The notes below the pieces were generated by a model. That model did not search any database, was not told the origin of the DNA, and saw nothing but the letters and a program-made list of their open reading frames with translations. Below are positions 1 through 13,891 of a DNA stretch of 64,000 nt, in pieces (the first letter of the stretch is position 1; every line of letters starts with the position of its first letter). The stretch comes from Plectrocnemia conspersa. Taxonomy: Eukaryota; Arthropoda; Insecta; Trichoptera; Polycentropodidae. The stretch spans positions 434,001-498,000 of the forward strand of contig VTFK01000294.1 in NCBI GenBank assembly GCA_009617715.1, read 5' to 3'. A program made the translations under genes and the position numbers.

Positions 1-1669
1 ACTATATTTATTGTAGATTATTATTTTTCATAGTATAACCAAATAATTGTGTATTTTATATCACTATAATAATTACTTCACATCTCTATTTAAATTTTAT
101 TATTAAATATCACAAAAAATAAAATTAGTCATATATAAAATATTATTATATAGTGTATTTATATTGTAATGTCATTTTTATGTTAACGGTTAAAAGGTGT
201 TTAAAGCTCATAATCGTACGGATTTAGTATAACGCCTAAAAGGCTCATCTCCTTTAATTAAAAATTCAGGAGAAGGCAAAAAGTTTTATTTTTATAATTG
301 GAGTTTTTCTTAAGCAGAACTTGTCATGTATTTTCAATATTATTAATCTCTATCTTGATATTGTATTTTTAAATTAAATACTTTATAACGCTAAAATTTT
401 TATATAAAGTATATTTTACTAATAAAAATGTTAAAAATGCTTTTTATAACACTGTTGATTAAATTTCTAAAAAACATATAATATTTTTTATAAAAAAAAT
501 TGTTGGTGAAAATGACATTTCATAAACGTTTAATTAAGGGAAGTAAATTTTTTGACGTTATAAATTTATACGATCATAAGCCTTAAAAACCTTAATCTAT
601 TTATATAACATTAAATTTGCCATTATGACAGGAATTAACAAAAACTTTCCTACGATGGAACAGAAATTATTTATTTGCTGATTTTTGTATAAAATCAGTT
701 ACATATTAAATTAGGTAGGGTTTCAAAATCACTCACACACATACAGAAAATGTTATATTTACTGCAATTTCTAAATATATCTGCCATCTTTTCATCAACC
801 ATAAAGGATTTGTTTAATATTTATTAAAATTTTGTCTTGAAAAGATTGATATCTCACATTAAAGTTTATAAAGCTTCATTAGTGCTTTTCCTCTGGATAG
901 TCATCACACAGTATGTAATAAAAGTGCGTTATGTTTACTTTTCATTTGTCGAGACTTTACATAAATATCAATACACTGTACCCAACCTCTCGTATTTTAT
1001 AATTTAATCATTATTACAGTAGTAAATATCTTTTCCTGTGTTTTTTATGTAGATATGTGCACATGAGTTAATCTTCTTCAATACTTCTCATCGAACTTTC
1101 GTTTTGGTCTGTCCATTAGTGACATTTGTTCTTTAATATTTAATTTTAAATAAACCTCAGTTTGTTTATCCTTTTCTTCTTAAGCCATAGATATTTTATT
1201 TAAATTACCCAATCGTCCTTTTTTAAATTTGAATAATATTTAAATTCTATAATAAGAAAAAATATTTCGTCAATATGTAATTTTTATGCAAATTTAAACA
1301 ATTTATATTCCCGAAAGTATATAGGCCTAATGTTATATGAATAATTCACAAATGGTTTCCATTTTAGTTTAATTTTAATCATTTAATGGAACTCACACTT
1401 ACATGTAAAATAGGTAATATTCCCACACTAGCTTTCTCCATAAATTAGACAGCGGTGTACTTAATACCTAACACGTATTTTCAAGCTATTTCTTCGTTTT
1501 TTAATTAGATTCGTAAATAAATTTATCAACGTGACCAACCAACTTGACAATCTTGTCGACAGATTAGTGATCAGTCGGGATCGGGTAGCCAAAGAAAAAA
1601 AATATTTGTACTCACTGGGTGCAAAATGATAGTCGCCTATTAAAATTAGATCAAACAAGTTCGAATTTT
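1..1669. other. AT-rich noncoding DNA
   Basis: Very AT-rich with no recognisable protein, RNA gene or repeat family. The longest open frame, minus strand 1461-1700, runs into the hAT end next door and shows no domain, so it is treated as chance. Confidence 0.6.
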
Positions 1670-1716
1670 GTTCATGGAACACCAGTGTTCCACAGAACAT
1701 CGCTTAGGAAACCCTG
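1670..1716 (-). mobile_element. Solo hAT terminal fragment
   Basis: Read on the minus strand this 47-bp piece starts CAGGGTTTCC and goes on into GGAACAC and GTGTTCC blocks. It matches the left end of the hAT element at 3151-4637 with only a few transitions. The match stops at about 1670, no opposite end was found nearby, and no target duplication is visible. It is therefore a decayed terminal fragment of the same family in the opposite orientation. Confidence 0.7.
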
Positions 1717-3142
1717 CTTTTTTATAATATTTATTGCTATTCTATCAGTACGATTATAAACTTAAAACACACAGATGAGAAAATAATTATCTTAATATTA
1801 AATAAATATACAGAAATTTAGTAAAATATATGGTACACTATTGATTTATTCTAATTTTTCAACAGTCAAATGAAACGATCACATAACTATTTAACGTCTG
1901 TAACCTAATCGTTTTATTGTTCTGAGACATGATATCGCTGAATTATAGTACCTATCCAGAATACAAATATAATAAAAATAAACTACTGTGAAATTTTCAT
2001 AATTGAATATTTATAGTAAATTTCGATTGCCCTGAAACATGCCACGTAATATGTCGTTATGTAACATCTCTTGAGTTAAATGAATGACATAAAAGTAAGG
2101 TTTGCGGTTTGAGAACTAAGACTAATTAATTGGTGAGTGCACTAAAGTTAATTAGTTATATTCAGCTAGAGAATTACGGTAAATTTGTGCGGGGTGGCAA
2201 AAGCCGTTTTGTGTTATGTAATGAACCCAATTTAATTTGTAAAATTACACATTTACTTGTAACATTAAGCATAAATATTTAAAATACAGTATATACATAC
2301 ATACAGATTTATCAGTGTAATCTACTTATTACTACTTATATATTTTTTTATATTATAATATCATTCATATCTTTTTAATATTAAAAAGTTTTATAATACT
2401 TTGAAGCTCTAATATAAAGGAGTATATTTTGTACATTAAAATAAAATACACGGTTGCACATGGGTGCGATAAATCCAACCAATAAACATAATGTATGAAA
2501 ATATGCGCCGTTATAGATGATTTTACTGGTCTATTCAGTTTCTTAAATTCACAGTATGTAGAGTGTATTTATATTATATCTATATCTTGTATTTATATGG
2601 CCCAGCTTATGGCCATGGTCATAAATTGTGCGAGTGGCGCGATCATAAAATTGTTCGCGAACGGTTGCTGAACCCAACTTTACTGCTGAATAAGGTTTTC
2701 CGTCACTTTCACGCTCTCCACAGTAAACAATTAATACAGAGACATATGCTATAAATTAAATTATTATAAGAACCACTCAGATTCCCTTGTAACACTTTAA
2801 GTTAGTCGGAGTTAAATAAATAATATAAGTCTGGTTTTATAAAATTAAATTATATTTTTCCCACAGGTGATAAACGTCTGAGTGGATTTTAAACATTTAT
2901 AAAATACAGTTAAAAACTTTTAATAATTAGATTAATACTATTTTTTTAAATTATATATTATAAATAAATTTGGCTTTTGTATAAATGATTCTCTCAATTA
3001 ACTTATATGCAGTCTTATTTCAATATTTTATCTATGTCACCAAATCCCAGACAAAAAATGAATATTATGTGCATTCTTAATTAAAACTTAACAATAACTT
3101 TACTAATAATACTATAAGCTAAATTCCATATATTGCTGTTTT
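1717..3142. other. AT-rich noncoding DNA
   Basis: Nothing recognisable. A slightly G+C-richer patch lies at about 2600-2680. The 63-codon plus-strand frame there has no domain or codon signal and is judged chance. Confidence 0.55.
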
Positions 3143-3150
3143 ATGTAAGT

Positions 3151-4637
<1,487 letters not shown>

Positions 4638-4645
4638 ATGTAAGT

Positions 4646-5079
4646 TATAATAATACAGATTATTATTTTTTGCGTATTTTTACTTATTTATAGTGTATAT
4701 TTTTTTTATACCCTATTTGAGATAATTTATCTCGGTACTTATTTTTATTTAAAAGCAGACATTTCGCAGGGAATTTCATATCAAATTAGACAAATAAAAA
4801 CCAAATGGTTAGTCACGTGATAAAACATTAATTTATGATTTGATTATTTCCACGACGTCGATGTTTGTTAACTCGATTGTCGGTACCAATATTTGTGCGC
4901 TGAATCACATTAATCATTGTATTACCGAAATATAATAGAATTCTTGCTTGAAATATAACATGTAGATAATATGTAACTGGATGATTTTCGTATAATATAT
5001 TATTTTTTTTTTAAATTCATACACCGTTTAAAGCTTCAGTTGTTTCGAACCCAAATTATATCGATTTATAAGCCGGGCC
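4646..5079. other. AT-rich noncoding DNA
   Basis: No gene or repeat recognised between the hAT insertion and the next G+C-elevated island. Confidence 0.55.
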
Positions 5080-5600
5080 GGTTGATTGAAAGCTTATCCC
5101 AATAGCAAAAGACGAACCAAATCAACATTCACAACACGTGCTAGCTTTACATACTCCACAGATGCCCTTTTCATATGAAATTGGCGCGTGTCATCATCGT
5201 TCATCGGTTACTTTGACGAGACGCATCTCATGGGAATGGGCCATATGACGGTGAATTACGCACGGCACACTTGCTAGGAGGCTCCCGGGACGGTTCTAAT
5301 TTATCGCCTGTCATATTTTCCCGAGTTTTCCGCTGAAGGCTATGGGTTAATCACGGCATGTGGGCGCTGAAATCAGGAAACTATACGTATACGGCACGAC
5401 TCGAATATTATTTGCACACTTGACGAATTCACACGCCTGAATCCGCGCCCGACATGCTCCCGGGACTCGAGGGTAAATTGAAACATATTCGTGTGTGATA
5501 CAACACAAACACGGAGGGTTAAATAACTGAAGGGCATTGGGAGCTTTAATGGTTTTGTTACATGGGACAGAAAAGTGAAAGATATGATTGTATGACATGA
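5080..5600. promoter_or_regulatory. G+C-elevated noncoding island
   Basis: G+C rises sharply over about 500 bp, with many intact CpG steps, a CACGTG E-box (5135-5140) and a CCCGGG block near 5285. Open frames on the minus strand (5347-5603) are overlapping, domain-free and look like by-products of composition. Such islands are often conserved regulatory modules. The regulatory reading is inference from composition only. Confidence 0.3.
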
Positions 5601-5907
5601 CATTTTAACCAGTGATATATTCTGTAGGATGCGACAAAGTTATCAGTTATCATTGTGCTTTAATTACAGTAGCAGAGACTGATATAATATTCAGTGCCGT
5701 GCTAATGCTAGATCAACAGTCAAAGCATTGATTTTAATGCACTGAATGCATTTGTGGGGGACTGATTTAATTGACCATAAGTTTGGTGATGAGTGGCATA
5801 TTTAGTACAAAGATATTTTTCTATCCCACCGATATACTATAAAGCATTTTTTGTTCGCACTGATTCACTGTATGCTAAAAAACATTTGCTCCACTGACTT
5901 TAGAGCA

Positions 5908-5961
5908 ATTCACACATTCATCAATGCCAATGTCATTCACACATTCATCAATGCCAATGTC
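5908..5961. repeat. Perfect tandem duplication, 2 x 27 bp
   Basis: A 27-bp unit beginning ATTCACACATTCATC occurs twice head to tail with no mismatch (5908-5934, 5935-5961), so the duplication is recent or conserved. Confidence 0.95.
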
Positions 5962-7065
5962 TCCGTTTCTCTTCTTAGTTGAATTTTGCAATTATAAATT
6001 GATAGAGGGAACGCGGTGCTTTCGCATGCTCCCATCAGATTTTTTATAGCAGAGCATAGAGCAGCGTACGCCACAGCTTCTATTTTTTATCCAAAAAACA
6101 CGCACACTGAACTAATACAATAATATATTATGAGTTTACAAGCAGCTACTGTGATATTATATATTATTGCTTAATTTTTTTGTGCGAAATGGGCCAAAAT
6201 ATTTACATTTATAGTCGGATGTGATATAGACGAAAAATTGTCTGAATTTGGACGGCTGTAGAGCAGCCTGGTACAAATCCGCATTGATATTTTTCCACAA
6301 TCGAGGAGGCAAAAGAAGTTAGATCTAAATCTGAGTCATCCACAATATATGATCACAGTTAGTTTCCTGGTTCAGAGCTACTGATACCTGGGCTCTTCCG
6401 GCATCACTATCTTTTTTTGGAAATAAACTACTAAATGGTAGTACTATGAAGATTAATTTATTTTGCCACAAGTTCGGCATTCTGGCAACACTGACGTGTC
6501 GGCGACCACTATCACAGCGGCCAACCTGTGCCATTTGTCCACCAAACTTTAAGAGAATCATAGACTAAATAAAAATCAACTGCTTCAACACGACTATGCA
6601 CCAGCTCACACCACAGCATGTGGCATATATTTTACAGATCTTACTTGTACCACAACTCATAATTCTCTAATTGAATATAATTTTAACAATTTATTTTAAC
6701 GTCAGTTAAAATTAAAAATAACTACAATTAAAACAAAAAACGTATATTAAAAATAAATATATTGGATAAATATTTAACATATTCTTTCGATTAAGCATAA
6801 GTTAACTTTTATTTATATTGAAAGTTTTGAATTTAAACATCGTTAAATCTGCTTTTTATTTTTGATTTGTTTTAAAACATGAAAATTTTATTCTAATCAA
6901 AATAAGCTTTGTTGCTTTTTTAGGCTTTACAATTTTTTTTGGCTCGTTATGTTTATTAAACCTTTTTTCGGAAAGAAAAACAACGTTACAGTATACTTTT
7001 AATTTAAAAAAATTAATTGAAAGTATCAATTGATGTAAGTTAAGAAAAAAATCTTTTTGGCGAAT
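5962..7065. other. Noncoding DNA, mixed composition then AT-rich
   Basis: Positions 6000-6560 are moderately G+C-richer and hold a 78-codon minus-strand frame (6325-6561) without a recognisable domain. The rest is AT-rich. No element ends were seen. Confidence 0.45.
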
Positions 7066-7144
7066 TTAATTAAATTTAGGTATATTTTTATATCAAATAT
7101 ATTTTATTAATTAAATTTAGGTATATTTTTATATCAAATATATT
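7066..7144. repeat. Tandem duplication, period 41 bp
   Basis: Positions 7066-7103 and 7107-7144 are identical over 38 bp, giving a two-copy direct repeat of period 41. Confidence 0.9.
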
Positions 7145-7183
7145 ATAAAAACCAAATAAAAAAAAAATACAATATTCGATACA

Positions 7184-7257
7184 TTTAAATTTGTTTTTCA
7201 TACAAATTTATCGTGAGCACTTTAAATTTGTTTTTCATACAAATTTATCGTGAGCAA
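7184..7257. repeat. Tandem duplication, period 37 bp
   Basis: Positions 7184-7219 and 7221-7256 are identical; each unit contains TTTTTCATACAAATTTATCG. The pair is flanked by short inverted arms (ATACATTTAAATT on the left, AATTTAAAATGTAT on the right), so the block is bounded by an imperfect palindrome. Confidence 0.9.
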
Positions 7258-8162
7258 TTTAAAATGTATAAAATAGTGCAATGGTATTTTGATATTGTTA
7301 TTATGATATAATTTTATTATTCATTGAATATATATATATATATAAGATACTAATATATATATATTTTATCAAATCAAAAAAGTTTATGTTTGTATATTGG
7401 TTATAACTGTATTTCAATTGAAGTGATTAATTTGAAATTTATGTCAAATGGTCAAACTATCCAATTAATTTCAGTTTGCTTATAACCGATGAACCGGCTT
7501 TTCTTGGGAACATTGAATAATTTAATAACTTGCTGGAAATATTACAATATTATTCGTAATACCTAATACAATTAGATTGCCCCTTTGCGCTGTTGCGAGA
7601 AATTCAATAACGAGCTTTCCTTTAATATTTATTAACATTCAATATTATTATAAAAATAATATAAATATCAAATTTCAACAATTTCATTATGTTTGAATGT
7701 AATATTAAATTTTAATCAAATATAATGGTGACTAAATTATTTAAAAGTGAACTGTGACATTTTATTGTTTTTTGTAATGCCTTGAAAATATTTCGTATTA
7801 CACCAACGTTTCTTGTTAATGTCTAACCAGAAGAAAAATGTTATCTCATTATTGGTTGCTCTTTGGCGATTCTTCGTCCATAAATACATCAATTAATCTT
7901 TTATTTCCTTCTGGAAAACCCAAGAGTGTAACATTGAACCGGTAGAGAATCTCACTAAATCCCTCCATATTTATTCGTTACTGTTATATGTGTATTTTTT
8001 GCATTATAAACATTAGTTACGATTGAAAAGCTTACTCATACATGTGAAATATTGCATTAAAGAAATATTTAGAACACATAAAATTAATTTATTATATAGC
8101 TACAGCTATAAATACATCTGACTTTATTGCGTTGGTTTAATATACGCTAAAAGTTTTAAGTA
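7258..8162. other. AT-rich noncoding DNA
   Basis: No gene recognised. A short (TA)n run interrupted by AAGATAC lies at about 7328-7366. Confidence 0.55.
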
Positions 8163-8193
8163 ACAGTATTACAATATATATATATAACACATA

Positions 8194-8265
<72 letters not shown>

Positions 8266-8287
8266 TTTATATATATATATATATATA

Positions 8288-8330
<43 letters not shown>
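8163..8330. repeat. (TA)n microsatellite, interrupted
   Basis: About 165 bp of almost pure TA dinucleotide broken by a few short interruptions. Such tracts extrude as cruciforms, are prone to slippage and often collapse in assemblies, so the length should be treated as approximate. Confidence 0.95.
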
Positions 8331-8331
<1 letters not shown>

Positions 8332-10490
8332 TGTATATGCCTAGAAAATGATTCTAATGAATAGTTAAATTTATAAAATTCAAAACAGTAAATAATTTAG
8401 AGAATAAAAAATAAGCTATATTTTATGTTTTCAGAAAATACACATTATCATTTTTTTAGAATAAAATCTAACAATATATATCAGCTTTTCGGCATTTATA
8501 TCATTGGAACTCCTTTGTTGCATAGAAATTCTCAAGTAACAAGTTCAACAATATAACTGATAAATGAGTACCAGGTGAGATGTTAAATTGTTGGACGTTC
8601 AAAAAAGTTTGGAAACGAGCATGTTTACACTCAATATGGCCAATTAGAAAGCCACAGCATGGACTATTACTTTAGTTTTAACTGAGTAAGAGCCATGGTA
8701 ATCATTTAGGGTCGTAAAATAGGTTTAATAAATAGCTTAACTCCTTAAACAAAATTAAAATGATGATTCTATAAATATTAAAACAAGTATTTTATAATTA
8801 TTTTTAAAAAGAAAGAATGTGAAGAGAAATAACGGCGTTTGAAGGGTTAATATGGTCAATGATAATTGGATACAAGAAAGACTAACGAAACTAGTTGATG
8901 ATGATGATGCAATAAAGATTTACATTTCATGAAGTATCACTGCATACTACATCAATAAAATGGATAATATTATAAACGGAACAAAATAAATTTATTAAAA
9001 ATTAAAAGCATTAAATCACCATTAATTTTAACTTTCTAAATCCTCTGATAACGTGTTATGGATACACTGTGTACTGTACTGCAGTAACATTATTATGTCA
9101 TGAACTCAAAAGAAAAACCTGCACTTGAACTGAAAAATGAGTGATTTAGCATTTTAAGTGCATATCATTACTTATTTTGATTTCTTAGATAAGTAGCAGT
9201 TAACGAATTAAATGTTTCAAATATCGTCGGCATTGAAAATTAAACTAAAATTGCGCCTATCTGAGAATAAAAACAATAACTTTATTTACTTTAAAATACT
9301 GTCAGAACAAAAATATAAGGCTTTTGTTGCTATTTTATCACATGAGTTATTGTAGAAAACAGCAACTGAATTTTAGTATATTTGCTACTCTATTCTCAGT
9401 TGATATTGACACATTGTCTGCGAACTTGTAAATATAATGTATAGATTTGTAATCAGACATTTAATGTTGAGAACTATTTATTTAATTGTCTTTATTAGAC
9501 TTTTATACATTTATAACTGCATAATGAAAAATACCCATGCGCTCTAAGAATATGCTCTTTTTATGATGACTCTTTTGACGAGAATGTTTATTTTTTTTCG
9601 TATGAAGCACATTAAAGGTTAAATTAATACAAACAATTTAGATGAGCATCTTAAACGTAACTTTCACTGTTAAATCAGATATTGATACACTGATATCGAA
9701 AAAAATATATTGATACACTGATATTGAACACTGCTGATATATAGCTTTAAAACCCTAATTTGATTAAAAGCACACACACATGTTTGAAATTGTAATATTT
9801 ATTTAAAATATTTTTTTATTTCAATCTAATCCTTTTAAACTTATGTAAACTTTTTACATATCTTTATAATATGAAAAACAGATAGAGCTTTCAAATAGTT
9901 TTAATTTAGTGAGTTGTGTAATAATCAGGTATTGCAATTACAATTAACTTATTACTAGAATGTAAGAAATAAATAAGTACATCATAAAAAGAATATAACT
10001 TATATAAGGCTTAGTAAAAATATTTAAGAAAGTTTTATTCATTTGGATAATTTAACTAATTTTATTATGCAAATCCAAACTCAAGAAATGGCTATACATT
10101 ATAATAAATCTTGTTATAATTTTGATTAAGCTGATATAAATTTATTTTAAAACTTAATATTTATTAAGTTATTCGAAAAAGTAATGTCTATTTATTTTTT
10201 ATATAGTATGTATATATATATATATATAGATATATATATAAGTATATCGTGTTAAATAAGAATAAAAAAATAAAAAGTTAAAATGCGTATCGCAGGATCT
10301 CTGATACGCGCAGTTTTATTTTTAACTCGTAATGATTTAATAAAAGCAAACGTTCTACAATAATTTTGTTTAATTTTTTTATGATCCTTGTTGGAGCTCC
10401 TTACAAATATATTATTTTATTTAAATTATCATTTTTGTTGCGTTATCCATCGTGATTTTTTACTATCGCGCATTGTAGAACTTTATGCTA
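8331..10490. other. AT-rich noncoding DNA
   Basis: No gene recognised. It holds a 28-bp-period tandem duplication at 9679-9728 and a (TA)n run with one GA interruption at about 10207-10242. Confidence 0.55.
9679..9728. repeat. Tandem duplication, period 28 bp
   Basis: ATATTGATACACTGATAT occurs at 9679 and again at 9707, followed by CGA and TGA respectively; a two-copy direct repeat. Confidence 0.8.
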
Positions 10491-10498
10491 TACTAAAG

Positions 10499-11306
10499 CA
10501 GTGATGTCCAACTGAAATGGTTTACTGAATTTTTAATATTCACAGATATTTTCGACGTCGTCACCGTAATTGATTTTTTAAATTGTCATCTGTCAATATA
10601 TTACAACTCTTTATTTTTTTTAATTTGATTTAAAATATCTTTAATTTTAAGAAAAAAAAATTACACATAAATTGCAGCTATAATGCGCATCGTCAGTTTT
10701 TTTTAATTAGAGAATATATCAATTCAGAAATATTTTTTATTAAATTGAACTTTGTCATTGGCCTAAAATATATCTGCAAATTTGTTGAAGCTGTTCCAAC
10801 AATAATGTCAAATCGACATAAAAAACATTAAACATATTCTCGTAATTCTTTAAATATAAAAATTTCATAAATTTTGAGTTTTGCTATGAATACTTTTTTT
10901 GCAAATATTTCAATAACAATCTGTGATCAATTTGTTTTTATATAGCTGCTTGTTAAGTTCGTTTAATTTCATTGTGATGCGTGTAAGGAATCCAAAAGCC
11001 ATTATTCATCGTGAAGTTTAGAAACATTTTGGTAATTTTTATAATTAAATTTTTAATTTTTTTCCTTAAATTCCGAAATCTTTCTATGCATTTTCCGCGA
11101 TCGAATTTTTAAGTAAAAAGTTAATCGCTGTACTCAAAAAATTTTGAAACTGACGATGCTTCAAAAAATCGTTTTTTTAATTTTTAACAACAATTGACAT
11201 CTTATGATTCATATTAAATACTTAAGCACATAAATTTTCAAGGTGCAAAAAACAATGGCAAATAAAAAGCTCCGCAGATTTTAAATTTTTTAATATGACA
11301 TCTCTA
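10499..11306. mobile_element. Nonautonomous hAT element with perfect 8-bp TSD
   Basis: The left end reads CAGTGATGTC and the right end, reverse-complemented, TAGAGATGTC (8 of 10 identical). The same 8 bp, TACTAAAG, lie directly outside both ends (10491-10498 and 11307-11314), the hAT target-duplication length. The 808-bp interior has no long frame and no recognisable transposase, so the copy is nonautonomous. The left end also resembles the terminus at 12298 of the adjacent minus-strand hAT pseudogene, so the two are probably relatives. An alternative is one larger element running from 10499 to 12298, but the outer flanks do not match. Confidence 0.7.
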
Positions 11307-11314
11307 TACTAAAG

Positions 11315-12298
11315 AATTAATTTAACAGTTTCAATATTGTTGCCGATAATCTGTGGTAATTCCAGTAAAATTTGTTAATTTCAGTCTATGGTCATGCATG
11401 TATTTTATAACAGTTTCTTTTATATTTTTTCTGGTAGATGTATTTTTGAAACTCATAACATCGAGACATTTTTCAGTCACATTTATTTTACAATCCACGC
11501 CTTGAATAAAAATATCAAGTTGAGCCGTATCCCTAATATGTTGTTTCATCCAAAGTCAGTGAGAAATACACAATCTTTCTTAAAACATGTTCAACGTTAA
11601 ACGAGTTTTATTTGAAATCTTATCTATTCGTCTTGCTATAGTTTGATGTGATAGACTGATTTGACTAAAAATCTAGACTTTTTCTAGAGAAATTTGTTTT
11701 TCTGCAGCTATAATGCATTCTTTTATATATCCACCAACATAAAATGGCTTCAGTTTTTCCCAAAAATATATGATATTCGTATTCTGGCATTGATGATAGT
11801 GTTCAATCGAACTATTTGTTCATGAAATATGTTTTTTACTACAGCCAGACTTTCCTTAAGTATTTGTACACTTTCTATTTGTCGCAAATATATTTTCTTA
11901 AATCATATTTTTTTTGTTCATAATGTCTTCTTAAATTGTATGAATATAATATTAAAGCAGAGTCATGATAAATTCAACATTAAGCTTTGGCTGTTATCTG
12001 AACGAAAAATAAATGTTCTTGCTCTTTCAGTTTGTCTCCACAAGGATTAGAAAATGCTGTTTTATATTTTTTCAATTGTAAAAAGTAATAAACTACTAAG
12101 TAAAAGATCAGAAATCTGTTACTCAGACAGACCATGTCATAAAACAGTTTTATACATATATTTTTTAAGTGCACAATTTTACGAATTTTTATTCTTCTTT
12201 GAATATTTATTTTGTGCCGTTTATATGTAATTACTAGGCCGCACAAAAGCATTGAGTGAGCCGCCTGCGGCTCGCGGGCCTTGGGTTGAACATCACTA
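11315..12298 (-). mobile_element. 5' part of a BED-finger hAT transposon
   Basis: Read on the minus strand the element begins at 12298 with TAGTGATGTTCAACC and then a G+C-rich subterminal block (GGCCCGCGAGCCGC). It continues into a decayed transposase frame. The other end is lost: homology stops at the 808-bp insertion next door and I could not pick it up beyond that insertion. It is therefore a truncated fossil. Confidence 0.72.
11345..12060 (-). pseudogene. hAT transposase, BED finger and N-terminal catalytic part, decayed
   Basis: Minus-strand frames, joined across several stops and shifts, follow the ZBED5/GTF2IRD2-like hAT transposase in order. First comes a BED zinc-finger remnant, EHLFFV then YSYNLRRHYEQKKYDL (about 11900-12030). 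Next is KPFYVGGYIKECIIAAEK (about 11690-11750), then SLSHQTIARRI (about 11640). FSLTLDETT follows, carrying the first catalytic Asp context, and finally DTAQLDIFIQGVD and GITTD (11349-11549). Stops interrupt the BED finger and the linker, so it is non-functional. The C-terminal half (the RWLSRGKV block and dimerisation domain) is absent. It belongs to the same broad transposase group as 3501-4500 but has different terminal repeats, so it is a separate family. Confidence 0.82.
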
Positions 12299-13666
12299 TA
12301 AATAATGATTTTGCTATTTTCTTAGATGTAGCAATTCAATGAATATTTTTATGATATTATTATGGGTTATATTCTATTATATATCAAAAAAGTAGCTCGC
12401 TTTCAAATAGGCAACAATAAGGAGCATCAAAAACGTTTTCAATTTATGTCACTTATACTTCCATTTGAACCAAGGCTCTTAAATCAAATCAATTTGCGCG
12501 CAAAAAACACTGTATGGTATAGTGAAAAAATATTATATGTTAGGGGTTGAATACTGGGAACTAAAAATCACATTCGCAAAATATTGTGATTGATTACTGT
12601 TAAACAAAGAATGTCATAATATGAGCTTCTAAATAAATAAAAAGTACTTAAGTTTTTTTCTATTACTATCTGTAGCATTAAAATCTGTTATGGCGGTACT
12701 TATTTAAACGTTTACTGTGTCAATTATTATATCGTCTCAACCTTAAAACAGAGCTGTAGTGTAATATTTAATTGCGTATACCCTTTGGTTAATGTAGCGT
12801 AAATATGTGCATCTATCGCACCGCAAACTCACTGCTAAATTTACGACCACGGCACTGCTTTAAAATTAACTATAAAATCGATATTTTCCTGCTGGTTTTA
12901 TTTTTGAAATACTTAAAAATAACTAGAGTCGGTAACTTTTCAGTTATCTATGCAAATGTAGGATATTTTACTCATTAACTAATATTGTTCTCAAAAAAGG
13001 GACATATATTATAAAGAAACTGTCAAAATCTTGTAATTAATATTTAAATTTATATTTGATTAAAAAGCGCAGAGGTGCACTAGGCCGCGCAATGCAATTT
13101 TTATGCTATATTTTATATTTAAAATTTACCGAAAAATACATATTTCTATATTTTTAAAATACATTTTTTGTTATTCATAATCTATTAATCTAAACGTACT
13201 GTTTTTTGGCTTTTTATTAGGATTTTTATTATATCCATAAAGTTTCATGGATAACATTATAATATATCTAATTATTCATAATAATATTAACTGAATATTT
13301 ATTTAAGTCTTTGTGATTTTATTTACATAAAGAATTTTATTGCATTAAGTTTTATAGACAAAATAAAGCGATATCGTCTTACTTAGCTTGGAAAATTTAT
13401 TGTTTGCTAAAATTATATGGTATATGCATAGAGATTAATTAGTCTTATATTTTTCATATATAATACTTGTATTTGCATTTAATAATTTATCCTTCATATT
13501 GTACTACTTGTATTCACAATACATTGTTAATTTTTTTGAACATAGAATTTGAACATAGAATTTGATAAAAAAATATGTATTATAATAATACATTTATGAT
13601 ATTCTCTGGGCTGAAACAGCTCATTATGCATAAAAGATTTTTTTAATATCTTGTATTAAGGACCTA
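12299..13666. other. AT-rich noncoding DNA
   Basis: No gene recognised. A short G+C-rich patch at 13068-13095 and a CAGTGCCGTGG-like motif on the minus strand near 12857 could be remnants of further hAT ends, but neither has a partner. Confidence 0.5.
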
Positions 13667-13891
13667 GTTTAATTTTAATTTATCATCACGATATTTATCC
13701 ATGAGATTAAGAAAATCTAGATAACCCAAGTCTGCGATGATTGAACAGAATTATAATTGCTTAATAATTACAAATTTTGATTTTCCAGACACGATACTAA
13801 AACGTCAGGGTCTATATGGGATTTGAGCATGGATCTTTCGGGTAATAGTCACCGACTTAAACTATTCGTTTATCGTGCTGGTTTATGATCT
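13667..13891 (-). repeat. SINE-like repeat, copy 1
   Basis: On the minus strand the copy opens with a tRNA-like head. It has an A-box-like TAGTTTAAGTCGG and, about 35 bases on, a B-box-like GCTCAAATCCCAT. It then passes through CATATAGACCCTGACG into an AT-rich body with TATCGTGTCTGG and ends near GGATAAATATCGTGATGAT. The copy at 17015-17240 shares head, body and end in the same order. Partial copies lie at 16625-16700, 44930-45035 and 46690-46745. The tRNA origin is inferred from box spacing; dispersal is seen directly. Confidence 0.72.

Noticed and set aside
8163..8330. Centromeric or other satellite array
   Set aside because: Simple TA dinucleotide tract with no higher-order unit.
10285..10309. 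Hairpin GCGTATC / GATACGC with 11-nt loop
   Set aside because: Only 7 bp of perfect stem with weak extensions; expected by chance in 64 kb.
12820..12860. hAT terminus CAGTGCCGTGG on the minus strand, resembling CAGTGCCGTGC at about 5693
   Set aside because: Only 10 bp shared and no partner ends or target duplications found.
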